DNA of 64,000 nt, from NCBI RefSeq assembly GCF_014651955.1, contig NZ_BMXW01000001.1, positions 143,956-207,955 of the forward strand. The letters run 5' to 3'. Within the stretch, counting starts at the first letter, position 1. Each line of letters begins with the position of its first letter. The notes below the pieces were generated by a model. That model searched no databases, was not told the DNA's origin, and saw only the letters and a list, made by a program, of their open reading frames with translations. The translations under genes and the position numbers were made by a program. The stretch is from Shewanella fodinae. GTDB taxonomy: Bacteria; Pseudomonadota; Gammaproteobacteria; Enterobacterales; Shewanellaceae. This document shows positions 47,513-55,688 of this stretch, piece after piece.

Positions 47513-48205
47513 ATGAAACGCATCGCTATCGTGGAGGATGAAGCCGCCATTCGTGAGAACTATAAGGACGTATTACAGAATCAGGGCTATAACGTGCAAG
47601 GTTATGCGAACCGCGCTGAGGCGATGTTAGCGTTCAATACTCGGTTGCCAGATCTGGCCATTATTGATATTGGGCTGGAGCATGAAATTGATGGTGGTTT
47701 TACCCTGTGTCAGGCGTTGCGGGCCATGTCCGGGACTCTGCCAATTATCTTCCTGACGGCGCGCGACAGCGATTTTGATACGGTATGTGGGCTGCGACTC
47801 GGAGCCGATGACTACCTCAGCAAAGATGTGAGTTTTCCCCACTTGCTAGCACGGTTAGCAGCGCTATTCCGCCGTAGCGATTTGGCTGACAACAGCAATT
47901 CCAGCGAATCATTAATGGAACGTGGGCATCTGTCCATTGATGCCAACCGCATTCAGGTGTGTTGGAAAAACACGCCGATTGAACTCACGGTTACCGAATT
48001 CTGGATGGTGCATGCCTTAGCCAAACATCCCGGCCATGTACGCAGTCGTGGCGATCTAATGCAGGAAGCCAAGATCTATGTAGATGACAGTACCATCACC
48101 TCTCACGTTAAACGTATCCGCAAAAAGTTTCTGGCGCTGGACCCAGAATTTGACTGCATCGATACGGTATATGGCATGGGTTATCGTTGGGATAGTCACG
48201 CGTGA
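47513..48205 (+). CDS. pdsR: Response regulator of the sortase system
   Basis: A 230-residue OmpR-type regulator. Receiver: EDE at 8-10, phospho-acceptor D52 in LAIIDIGLEHE, K in LGADDYLSKD. DNA-binding winged helix at 135-228 (ELTVTEFWMVHALAKHPGHV, SHVKRIRKKF). I choose ATG 47513 (MKRIAIVEDEA); the frame open from 47414 has no support. Divergent from pdsO, overlaps the kinase by 4 bases. Confidence 0.92.
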   Translation: MKRIAIVEDEAAIRENYKDVLQNQGYNVQGYANRAEAMLAFNTRLPDLAIIDIGLEHEIDGGFTLCQALRAMSGTLPIIFLTARDSDFDTVCGLRLGADDYLSKDVSFPHLLARLAALFRRSDLADNSNSSESLMERGHLSIDANRIQVCWKNTPIELTVTEFWMVHALAKHPGHVRSRGDLMQEAKIYVDDSTITSHVKRIRKKFLALDPEFDCIDTVYGMGYRWDSHA

Positions 48206-50367
48206 AGATACCGGTTTATCATCCGCCCATTGGGCTACGCAGCAAAACTCTGGTGCTGTCGCTATTTCTGTTAGGCTTGCCTTGGCTCGGTTATCAGTAC
48301 GTCTGGGAGATGGAAAAGTACTTGCGCCACGGCCAAGAAAAGACCCTCGAAGGCACCACACAGGCATTAGCTACCGCATTACACGAACGGCCAAAGCTGT
48401 TTGATTCCCAAGCAAGTTTTCTCAAACAAGTGGAAAAAGGTCGCGATCTTTACGCGTATCCGCTGCAAGGCCCCATTCAACTGGACGGCAAGCTGGATGA
48501 CTGGGAGCAATACCGCAGTAAGTCTATGGAATATGGCGATGGTTACCGCCTATTTCTGGCACAGAACAGCGACTCCAAGCTGTCTTTCCGTCATATGGTC
48601 GGTAAATACAGCGGCTATCTTTATGGCTTTTTTGAAGTCACCGATCCGCATGTAGTTTACCGCGGCCGTAATAGCTTAGCCGTTGATCGTAATGATTATC
48701 TGGATATTGCCACCCAAGCCCAGGATGGCAGCTTTCACCGCTATGTGGTGGCCAACATGAAAGACGGCTGGCTCAGCAGTTATGAACTGCCTGCCGATGC
48801 CAGCCTCAGTTCTCCCGCCACGCCAGAAAATCGTATCCAGGGACAATGGCGCAAGACCGAACAAGGTTACAACATTGAACTGCGTATGCCGCTGGAGATG
48901 GTGGGCAGTAAATTGGGATTTGCCATTCACGATGTCAATGACAGCAAGACTCGCAAGCTAGAAGCGATTGTTGGCACGTCCGCCACCGATAGCGTCGATC
49001 GGCTCGGTACTGTGTTAGTTCCGTCACCTGAAATTGAAAACATCATTAAAGGCATGAGCCATAACAGTTCACGCATCTGGGTCGTTGATACCCATGGGCG
49101 GGTGTTGGCAAAATCTGGCGACATTCGCAATAGTAATGGTGTTTGGGGCGAAGTAGACGACGAACCCGAAACCTTTTGGAGCCGTCTACAAAAACAGTAT
49201 CTCAACCCCATCTACTACAAAATATTGACCCGCCCACCCAACGATTTCATTGACGCCTTGCAGGACTCAACCGAACTGCAAGGCAGTCAAATTCAGCAAG
49301 CGTTGGCGGGCAAATTAGCCTCCACTTGGCGTTTGACGCCCGACAGCAAAGCGGTGGTGTTATCCGCCGCCAGCCCAATCTGGATAGACAACAAGGTAAT
49401 GGGCGCGGTAGTGGCTGAAGAAACCACCCACGGCATTCGTACCTTGCGTAACCGGGCACTGGAAAAACTGTTCAATATCATTCTGATCGTGATGAGTGTC
49501 GGCACTCTGTCATTGTTCTTTTTTGCCTCTAGCATCTCCAGCCGCATCCGTAAACTTAGGGATCAGGCCGAAAAGGCCATTGATAGCCAGGGGCGCGTGC
49601 GCGATACCATTCCGTCTTCAGCGGTTCGCGATGAAATTGGCGATCTGTCACGCAGCTTTGCCAATATCGTGTCACGGCTCGGACAATATACGCATTACTT
49701 AGAAAACATGTCGTCGCGGTTATCCCATGAGCTGCGCACGCCGGTTGCCGTGGTACGTAGCTCGCTGGAGCATCTCAGCCTGCAACCCATCGACAACGAT
49801 GCCATGAAATATGTTGACCGGGCACAGGAAGGGGTAAAACGGTTGTCGTTGATCCTTGCCAATATGAGTGAAGCCACGCGCCTGGAAGAATCACTTAACA
49901 ATAGCGACGCCGACCAATTTCCGTTGACTAAAGTGGTCAGTGGCTGTGTGGCGGGTTATCAAATGACCTATCCGCAGCAACATTTCACTTTAAAACAACC
50001 AGATGAACCGCTGATGATGCTCGGCGTGCCAGAATACATTGCTCAGTTACTGGATAAACTTATCAGTAACGCACTGGAATTTCATAGCCCAGAAACGCCT
50101 ATCAATCTGGTGCTGCGTACTCAGGCAAAACAGGCCATTCTCACCGTGGAAAACAAAGGACCACTGCTACCAGAAAACATGAGTGAGCAGATTTTCGAGT
50201 CCATGGTATCCGTGCGGCCAGCCGGGGCTCAGGAAAAACCCCATCTGGGGCTGGGATTGTATATTGCGCGGCTGATTGCGGCGTTTCATGGTGGCACCAT
50301 AAAAGCCGCCAACTTGGGCGATGGTTCCGGCGTAATGTTTACCCTGACCCTGCCCTTACCGGGCTAA
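48202..50367 (+). CDS. pdsS: Sensor histidine kinase of the sortase system
   Basis: A 721-residue membrane kinase starting at GTG 48202 inside the end of pdsR. A first helix near 15-32 and a second near 425-445 bound a large periplasmic sensor. That sensor starts with a carbohydrate-binding-like fold (IQLDGKLDDWEQYRSKSMEY). HAMP region follows, then H-box SHELRTPVAVVRSSLEHL (His near 509) and ATPase motifs (PHLGLGLYIARLIAAFHGG). It should sense an envelope ligand and control the sortase genes. Confidence 0.9.
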   Translation: MKIPVYHPPIGLRSKTLVLSLFLLGLPWLGYQYVWEMEKYLRHGQEKTLEGTTQALATALHERPKLFDSQASFLKQVEKGRDLYAYPLQGPIQLDGKLDDWEQYRSKSMEYGDGYRLFLAQNSDSKLSFRHMVGKYSGYLYGFFEVTDPHVVYRGRNSLAVDRNDYLDIATQAQDGSFHRYVVANMKDGWLSSYELPADASLSSPATPENRIQGQWRKTEQGYNIELRMPLEMVGSKLGFAIHDVNDSKTRKLEAIVGTSATDSVDRLGTVLVPSPEIENIIKGMSHNSSRIWVVDTHGRVLAKSGDIRNSNGVWGEVDDEPETFWSRLQKQYLNPIYYKILTRPPNDFIDALQDSTELQGSQIQQALAGKLASTWRLTPDSKAVVLSAASPIWIDNKVMGAVVAEETTHGIRTLRNRALEKLFNIILIVMSVGTLSLFFFASSISSRIRKLRDQAEKAIDSQGRVRDTIPSSAVRDEIGDLSRSFANIVSRLGQYTHYLENMSSRLSHELRTPVAVVRSSLEHLSLQPIDNDAMKYVDRAQEGVKRLSLILANMSEATRLEESLNNSDADQFPLTKVVSGCVAGYQMTYPQQHFTLKQPDEPLMMLGVPEYIAQLLDKLISNALEFHSPETPINLVLRTQAKQAILTVENKGPLLPENMSEQIFESMVSVRPAGAQEKPHLGLGLYIARLIAAFHGGTIKAANLGDGSGVMFTLTLPLPG

Positions 50368-50490
50368 CATGAACAACTCTCAGCCACGCAGTGCTTCTCA
50401 ACAGCGATTTCAGTGTTAAGATGCCTACTTCCCTAAATATTGGGGAAACTGTTGACCATTCAGAATGCCAAGCCGTGCAAGAGCCCAATA

Positions 50491-51669
50491 ATGAAAAGAG
50501 CGACAAAAATTGTTTCCCTCGGACGGGATAAAAAATGGACCAAAGGTGTTATTAATCCGCCGGTCGTCCGCGCCTCAACCGTTGTGTTTGAAAGTCTGGA
50601 ACATCTCGCCAAAGCCGCCGAGGGTCGTGGCAAAGGTGAACTGTTTTATGGCCGTCGAGGCACCGACACCCACTTCGCCCTGCAAGCCGCAATCGCTGAA
50701 CTTGAAGGCGGTGTGGGTACCGCGCTCTACCCTTCCGGTGCTGCCGCCATTAGCGGCGCGCTGTTATCTTTTCTAAAAAGTGGTGACCATCTGCTGATGG
50801 TTGACAGCGTCTATGAACCTACCCGCGACCTCTGTGACAAACTGCTGGCCGGGCTGGGCATTACGACCACCTACTACGACCCGATGATAGGCGCTGGCAT
50901 TGCTGAGCTGATACAGCCGAACACTAAAGTGCTGTATTTGGAATCTCCCGGTTCTATCACCATGGAAGTTCAGGATGTGCCAACACTATGCCAAATAGCC
51001 CATCAACATGGGCTGGTTGCAATGCTGGACAACACGTGGTCATCGCCCATCAATTGCCGTCCATTTGAATTAGGCGTTGATATCTCGATTCAAGCTGCCA
51101 CCAAATATATTGTTGGCCATTCCGATGTAATGATGGGGACCGCCACCGCTAATGAACAGCATTGGGAACAGCTACGGGAAAACAGCTATCTGCTTGGCCA
51201 GTGTGTTTCAGCCGACGATGCCTACCTAGCACTGCGCGGTCTACGGACATTGGGCGTACGCATGGCGCAGCAAGAGAAAAATGCGTTAACGATTGCCCAT
51301 TGGCTAGAAACTCGTCCAGAAGTAGATCATATCCGCCACCCCGCTTTTCCCTCCTGCCCCGGTCATGAGTTTTTCAAACGTGACTATCTCGGCAGTAACG
51401 GCCTGTTTTCGTTTGTATTGAAAACCGGCGATCGCCAAGCGATGAAGGCTTTTGTCGAAGGCATGGAACATTTCAAGATGGGCTTTTCTTGGGGCGGCTA
51501 TGAAAGCCTAATTGTTGCTGAATTTGGCATCGATAAAATTCGCACAGTGACCCAGTGGGACAGCAGTAAACCGATGTTCCGGCTACATATTGGTCTGGAA
51601 GACACCGAGGATCTGATTGCTGATCTACAAGCCGCGTTTACTCGCTATCACGCAGCGCTGGGCGCATGA
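50491..51669 (+). CDS. metC: Cystathionine beta-lyase
   Basis: A 392-residue PLP enzyme that splits cystathionine to homocysteine, pyruvate and ammonia in methionine synthesis. The lysine is in SIQAATKYIVGHSDVMMGT. ALYPSGAAAISGALL binds PLP, and SWGGYESLI is characteristic of MetC rather than MetB. ATG 50491 (MKRATKIVSLGRD) is preferred; the frame is open to 50440. Confidence 0.93.
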   Translation: MKRATKIVSLGRDKKWTKGVINPPVVRASTVVFESLEHLAKAAEGRGKGELFYGRRGTDTHFALQAAIAELEGGVGTALYPSGAAAISGALLSFLKSGDHLLMVDSVYEPTRDLCDKLLAGLGITTTYYDPMIGAGIAELIQPNTKVLYLESPGSITMEVQDVPTLCQIAHQHGLVAMLDNTWSSPINCRPFELGVDISIQAATKYIVGHSDVMMGTATANEQHWEQLRENSYLLGQCVSADDAYLALRGLRTLGVRMAQQEKNALTIAHWLETRPEVDHIRHPAFPSCPGHEFFKRDYLGSNGLFSFVLKTGDRQAMKAFVEGMEHFKMGFSWGGYESLIVAEFGIDKIRTVTQWDSSKPMFRLHIGLEDTEDLIADLQAAFTRYHAALGA

Positions 51670-51700
51670 GCGCAATCATCTTATAAATACACAGTAGAAT

Positions 51701-51737
51701 TAACCAATGGGTACCCCTTCGTGTTGCTCATTGGTTA
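51701..51737. terminator. Stem-loop after metC
   Basis: TAACCAATG pairs with CATTGGTTA around a 19-base loop, 32 bases after the metC stop. No T run follows on the plus strand. Likely end-of-message structure. Confidence 0.45.
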
Positions 51738-51864
51738 TTAGCGCTAAACCTTATTGGCTTAATCCTTAATTCTGAGTCACATCACTCCACACTCACCCAT
51801 TCCGCTTTGCAGAGGCGACTATCACTGCTATGTTGATGGTCATGCCGCCACCAAGGATAATGTA

Positions 51865-52134
51865 ATGAATTGCCATCGTATCAACGAATTATTGGAACTG
51901 CTGACCCCAGTCTGGCAAAAATCGCCAGACCTGAGTTTACTGCAATTATTGGCACAGCTGGCGCAAGAAGCGGGTTATAAAGGCGAGCTTCAGGATTTAT
52001 CCGATGATGTATTGATTTATCACCTCAAAATGCGTGAAACCGATAAAAATCAGCCAATCCCCGGATTGCAGAAAGACTATGTGGAGGACTTTAAAACTGC
52101 GATCCTACGCGCCAGAGGTATGCTTGATGAGTAA
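51865..52134 (+). CDS. yihD: YihD-family protein (DUF1040)
   Basis: An 89-residue acidic protein closely resembling E. coli Yih[21 protein letters not shown] at the start, [20 protein letters not shown] and [19 protein letters not shown]. Function unknown. It is the last core gene before the integron. Confidence 0.9.
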   Translation: MNCHRINELLELLTPVWQKSPDLSLLQLLAQLAQEAGYKGELQDLSDDVLIYHLKMRETDKNQPIPGLQKDYVEDFKTAILRARGMLDE

Positions 52135-52401
52135 CTGCAATGGGATCGCTCAAGTTATAACGCATCCGTTCGTGGGGCTCTCGCCGCTCACTGACTTAGT
52201 ATGGGATAGCTCATCATGAGGCTAACATTCACAGCTATCGTATGTGCATCATCGACATTCCGCATTCCCATAAATGCCACTTGTTCATGGCCATTATCTG
52301 CAGTAAATTGTTATCAATAAGTAAAGGACGCCAACAATTACAATTATCAAGGATGGATATTGCAATATCTCACCCGTGCGGTAGCTATACATAACAGTTT
52401 G

Positions 52402-53376
52402 TTAGAAATTAAGTTCTAGCCCGTCTAGCGGACTTTTCACACTGTTAGCTCCTCGCGATAAAACATGGGTGTAAATCTGCGTAGTTCGAATATCGGCATG
52501 ACCGAGCTGTTCTTGTACAGTACGGATGTCTGCTCCCGACTCCAGTAAATGTGTGGCAAAAGAGTGCCGCAATGTGTGTGGCGAAACATGTTTCTGAATG
52601 CCCACTCGTTTAGCCGTGGCGGATATGGTGCGTTGTATCTGTTTTTCATTAATATGATGGCGTCGAACGAGTCCAGACTCTGGATCTACCGCTAATTTTG
52701 CTGAGGGGAATAGATACTGCCAAGCAAGTGAGCGACTCTGACTTTGGTATTTATCACGCAAACGGTGTGGCATCCATACGCCGGCCCAATCTCGATGAAT
52801 GATGTCATGTTGTAGATATTGAACCACAGTTTCAATCTGTTGCTTTAAGGAAGATAACTGGCTTTGTGGCAAGGTTACCGTGCGATGTTTACCACCTTTA
52901 CTGTTCCAAATGCGGATACATTGATAATCCAGATCGATATCCTTTACACGTAGTCTTACGGCCTCCATCAGCCGCAGACCACTGCCATACAGCAGCGAAA
53001 TACATAACTTGTGTTGGAGTGCAACCTGCTGCAACACAAGGCTAATCTCAGATTTCGTCAATACAGTGGGTAATTTCATCTGGCGAGTACTTTTGACAAA
53101 TGCGAGTTGCAATGACAATGGCTTATTTAAAAAATCTCGGTACAGATACACCAATGCATTCAGCGCGGTGGCCTGAGATTTAACCGCCATATTTCGCTCA
53201 TTGGCTAAGTAGGATAGAAATTGTTCGACTTCCGCATTATGTAACCCACTAGGATGCCGCATCTGGTGATATCGAATAAAGACCGCGACCCAATACTGGT
53301 AGCCTTGTACTGTTCGTTTGGCATATCGGCGCGTGGTCATATGTTCGGCAAATGCCTGTAAAAATGGTGATGTCAT
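52402..53376 (-). CDS. intI: Integron integrase
   Basis: A 324-residue tyrosine recombinase that moves cassettes by attC/attI recombination. The catalytic set is R135 (GSGLRLMEA), K160, H267 and R270 (PHTLRHSF), H293 (LGHADI), Y302 (TQIYTHV). The IntI-specific extra domain lies at 196-245: WAGVWMPHRLRDKYQSQSRS then QYLFPSAKLAVDPESGLVRR, HHINEKQIQR. Start ATG 53376 has AAGG upstream; the frame runs open to 53445. It is complete and apparently functional. A LexA box overlaps its promoter. Confidence 0.96.
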   Translation of the reverse strand: MTSPFLQAFAEHMTTRRYAKRTVQGYQYWVAVFIRYHQMRHPSGLHNAEVEQFLSYLANERNMAVKSQATALNALVYLYRDFLNKPLSLQLAFVKSTRQMKLPTVLTKSEISLVLQQVALQHKLCISLLYGSGLRLMEAVRLRVKDIDLDYQCIRIWNSKGGKHRTVTLPQSQLSSLKQQIETVVQYLQHDIIHRDWAGVWMPHRLRDKYQSQSRSLAWQYLFPSAKLAVDPESGLVRRHHINEKQIQRTISATAKRVGIQKHVSPHTLRHSFATHLLESGADIRTVQEQLGHADIRTTQIYTHVLSRGANSVKSPLDGLELNF

Positions 53377-53390
53377 AGCAACCTTCGACA

Positions 53391-53406
53391 CTGTATTTAT
53401 AAACAG
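53391..53406. promoter_or_regulatory. LexA (SOS) box at the intI promoter
   Basis: CTGTATTTATAAACAG fits CTGT-N8-ACAG exactly. It lies 15 bases before the intI start and contains the presumed -10 (TATAAA on the minus strand), with TTGCGA 18 bases upstream of it as -35. SOS control of intI is established in Vibrio cholerae and class 1 integrons. Confidence 0.88.
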
Positions 53407-53471
53407 TATTACCCATATGTCGCAAAATGGGCAAATTTTAGACACTTCGGGGTATTTTGACGTACGAAAGA

Positions 53472-53500
53472 TTGTTCAAAAAATGAAAATATTTTTATAT
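53472..53500 (+). promoter_or_regulatory. Possible cassette promoter (Pc)
   Basis: TTGTTC at 53472-53477 and TTATAT at 53495-53500, 17 bases apart, point toward the cassettes from the intI leader. The region is AT-rich so chance matches are likely. Confidence 0.35.
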
Positions 53501-53548
53501 ATCAAAAGAATGTCAGTAAGATCTTATTTATGTAAATTCACGAATTTG

Positions 53549-53582
53549 GACAAAATGTCGGAATTAAACACGACATTTTGTC
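53549..53582. repeat. Perfect 12-bp inverted repeat in the attI region
   Basis: GACAAAATGTCG (53549-53560) and CGACATTTTGTC (53571-53582) are perfect complements around a ten-base spacer. They end 12 bases before the attI core. It may be an operator or an IntI accessory site, or attenuate cassette transcription. No T run follows. Confidence 0.75.
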
Positions 53583-53594
53583 GTCTAATACACT

Positions 53595-53601
53595 GTTAAG
53601 C
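53595..53601 (+). other. attI: attI/first-cassette core site GTTAAGC
   Basis: GTTAAGC fits GTTRRRY, the integron crossover. It is the last such site before the first cassette gene and lies about 220 bases upstream of intI in divergent orientation, the usual attI position. Confidence 0.65.
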
Positions 53602-53633
53602 TTCAAACCGAATACAACCAAGGAGAAAGGTAC

Positions 53634-53939
53634 ATGGCAAAGTGGGCAGATTATCTTATTTCAGCTGTACGGTATAACTCAGATCATACCCATATTGATC
53701 AGGTTAGAGCTCATGAAGATACAGGAGACTCAGTTGGTGAGGGCAAAGTGTACGCTCGCCAAACAATCGTCGACGCAATAAAAAATGGAACCACATTCGT
53801 TACGATCTACAAAAATAGTTCAGGAAATTATGACAAAGGGCAAAAAGTTTACGTCATAACTGTAAAAGGGGTTGGCTATTTAAAAACGGTGGATAACGGC
53901 AAGGAAGAAGATAATCTAGAGAATTTACCAGAATTCTAA
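53634..53939 (+). CDS. Cassette 1: DUF3892 protein
   Basis: A 101-residue protein starting MAKWADYLISAVRYNSDHTH, then ARQTIVDAIKNGTTFVTIYK and YVITVKGVGYLKT. This is the DUF3892 pattern: a small beta-rich domain of unknown role that recurs in integrons and mobile elements. AAGGAGAAAGG is a strong ribosome site. First in the array, so probably the best expressed cassette. Confidence 0.75.
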   Translation: MAKWADYLISAVRYNSDHTHIDQVRAHEDTGDSVGEGKVYARQTIVDAIKNGTTFVTIYKNSSGNYDKGQKVYVITVKGVGYLKTVDNGKEEDNLENLPEF

Positions 53940-53943
53940 AAAA

Positions 53944-54032
53944 GCTTAACAAGGCCAAGCACAGGCGCCCAATGCAAAAAAACGCATTGGGCTGGACCTA
54001 GCTTCGCTCGGCCCGTGTTGGCGGCGTTAGGT
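53944..54032 (+). repeat. attC: attC1
   Basis: Begins GCTTAAC and ends GTTAGGT. The arms CAAGGCCAAGCACAGG and its partial complement near CCGTGTTGGCGG pair imperfectly, and an inner stem AATGC/GCATT lies between. 89 bases. Confidence 0.85.
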
Positions 54033-54060
54033 AATATTAAAACTAAACCAAGGAGAAACG

Positions 54061-54513
54061 ATGTACTTTTGGAAAATTAATAAACTAAAAGAGGACTTTA
54101 TTGCTGGGAATGTATCTGAGAAAAGCATGCTCAAATACTTAGTCGCCTACACAATATTTGTAGGTTTGGCCATGATTCCCTTCAGTGAGACGAATGAATT
54201 TGATTTATTTTCAGCATTACTTCTTATTCCTGTTTCGGTGATAGGTCTTCTATACGCATATTCCAGCAATGGCGGTGACTCAGGAACTAATTTCCTCGCC
54301 AAGTATTTTGCTATTGGGTGGGTCGTCACTGTTAGGCTTCTGGTTGTTATTCTTCCTTTGGCCGTAGTTACTGGAATTGTGATGACGAGCGTTGGCTTTG
54401 ACATTCCTGAAGGAACTACTATGTGGGATGTACTGATTACTACTGTTATTACGGCTTTCTATTTTTGGCGTATCGCTGTTCATATTGGTCAAACTGCAAC
54501 CGTCAATGCCTAA
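54061..54513 (+). CDS. Cassette 2: small polytopic membrane protein
   Basis: A 150-residue protein with about four hydrophobic segments (residues 28-45, 50-66, 80-105, 118-140), for example LLVVILPLAVVTGIVMTSVG. The leader AACCAAGGAGAAA is nearly the same as in cassette 1. No family is recognised. The stop codon lies in the start of attC2. A membrane effector or transporter-like role cannot be told apart. Confidence 0.7.
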   Translation: MYFWKINKLKEDFIAGNVSEKSMLKYLVAYTIFVGLAMIPFSETNEFDLFSALLLIPVSVIGLLYAYSSNGGDSGTNFLAKYFAIGWVVTVRLLVVILPLAVVTGIVMTSVGFDIPEGTTMWDVLITTVITAFYFWRIAVHIGQTATVNA

Positions 54514-54590
54514 CAAACAAAGGCACAATCGCCCGCAAAAAGCGCGGCTGGACGCTCACTGCGTTCGCGCCTGTGCTTTGGGCGTTAAGC
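54508..54590 (+). repeat. attC: attC2
   Basis: Begins GCCTAAC and ends GTTAAGC (83 bases). AAAGGCACAATCGCCCGC pairs imperfectly with GCGCCTGTGCTTT near the other end. The cassette 2 stop is inside. Confidence 0.82.
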
Positions 54591-54595
54591 ACCCT

Positions 54596-54931
54596 ATGAA
54601 AATGAGCCACGAAGAATACGTCGAGAAAAAGAGGGCAAGAGTTCACGAGCTTGCCTCGGGCATGCTTGATGGGTCTATTCATTATCTTGAAGGAGTAGTT
54701 GAATTAGCCTCACTTCGATTCGAAGTTGAGGTATCAGAAGACGATCAAGATTTTTTAGCATTCACAGCTGTCGCTTCTGAAATTGATCATCTGCCAATAG
54801 GTGCACCTAGGCAATATTGGTCAAAAGAGGCTCTTGAACGCGATGAACCAGAAATTCAAGAATCAATAAAATGGGCAAAGGAATTCTCGTTGGCTCAATG
54901 TAAATCACTGTCGGAGAGGTTCAGTGCTTAA
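54596..54931 (+). CDS. Cassette 3: DUF2489-like protein
   Basis: An 111-residue acidic protein from ATG 54596. The core ASGMLDGSIHYLEGVVELAS, then DQDFLAFTAVASEIDHLPIG, fits the DUF2489 pattern as remembered, a family common in integron cassettes and of unknown function. The ATG is only six bases after the attC2 core, so the start may rely on the preceding message. A longer frame from 54485 runs through attC2 and is rejected. Confidence 0.72.
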   Translation: MKMSHEEYVEKKRARVHELASGMLDGSIHYLEGVVELASLRFEVEVSEDDQDFLAFTAVASEIDHLPIGAPRQYWSKEALERDEPEIQESIKWAKEFSLAQCKSLSERFSA

Positions 54932-55015
54932 CAAGGCCAAGCAGCATCGCTCCCTTTGGTCGCTGGACCTCAAACCCGCTACGCGGTTTTTCGGCCGCTG
55001 TTGGCAACGTTAGCT
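54926..55015 (+). repeat. attC: attC3
   Basis: Begins GCTTAAC and ends GTTAGCT, 90 bases. The first 16 bases match attC1 (GCTTAACAAGGCCAAG), and the end has CTGTTGGCAACGTTAGC. It has an internal stem AACCCGCTACGCGGTT. Confidence 0.8.
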
Positions 55016-55040
55016 TGCAAAATCAAACCATGGAGAACGC

Positions 55041-55688
55041 ATGCAGATTTTCACACAAATAGTAGTAGTGATAGGACGAGTCGGAACAAATGGCATATCT
55101 ATGCTTGGTACAGGATTCTTTGTAAAGAATAATGGATTGATAGCTACTACTAGACATGTGGTTGGAGACTCAGAGCAAGGTCTAGTAATTCTGGCGCCCC
55201 ACATCAACGATATTAATGCGTTTCAAGATACCTCTGACACAAGCTGTCAGGCTATGCCAGTAAAAATACAAGAAATTGATCCGGTCAAGGATCTCGCAAT
55301 CCTAAAAGTTGACGCTCAATTTAATGGGCAGCTACCAACAATAGGAAGTTTTGATGAGGTAGAGGTTTCGGAATCCGTGGGTATTTTTGGTTTTCCGCAT
55401 TGCGTTGAGGGACGTCGCGTATTGACCTTCCAAAGAGCCGAGATAGGCTCAAAGGTGTTACTTGAATCTACTGGCATTAAAAGTAAATATGCTGTTATTA
55501 ATACTCAAGCACGCCCAGGACAGTCTGGCTCTCTAATTTTCTCCCCTAAACTGCAAAAAATCGTTGGAATGCTTAATGGTGCATACGCTCCAGAGGGAGC
55601 TGGAATTTCTCTTGGTGGAATTAATCCAAGAGAGTTGCATCAAACGACCCAATGTATATCAGCTGAATACATAAAGGAGATGATCTAA
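55041..55688 (+). CDS. Cassette 4, gene 1: trypsin-like serine protease
   Basis: A 215-residue protease. The triad is His39 (LIATTRHVV), Asp84 (DPVKDLAILKV) and Ser162 (ARPGQSGSLIF), with GxSGS in place of the usual GxSGG. There is no convincing signal peptide (MQIFTQIVVVIGRVG is a short strand), so it is likely cytoplasmic. The stop overlaps the next ATG (TAATG). GGAGAA precedes the ATG. Cytoplasmic trypsin-like domains paired with effectors occur in conflict systems; here that is inference. Confidence 0.85.
   Translation: MQIFTQIVVVIGRVGTNGISMLGTGFFVKNNGLIATTRHVVGDSEQGLVILAPHINDINAFQDTSDTSCQAMPVKIQEIDPVKDLAILKVDAQFNGQLPTIGSFDEVEVSESVGIFGFPHCVEGRRVLTFQRAEIGSKVLLESTGIKSKYAVINTQARPGQSGSLIFSPKLQKIVGMLNGAYAPEGAGISLGGINPRELHQTTQCISAEYIKEMI

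Noticed and set aside
52135-52401. Possible attC or gene between yihD and intI
   Set aside because: No core-site pair, palindrome or coding frame found; ordinary spacer.
54485-54595. N-terminal extension of cassette 3 protein through attC2
   Set aside because: The extension translates the attC palindrome; the ATG at 54596 after the site is the natural start.
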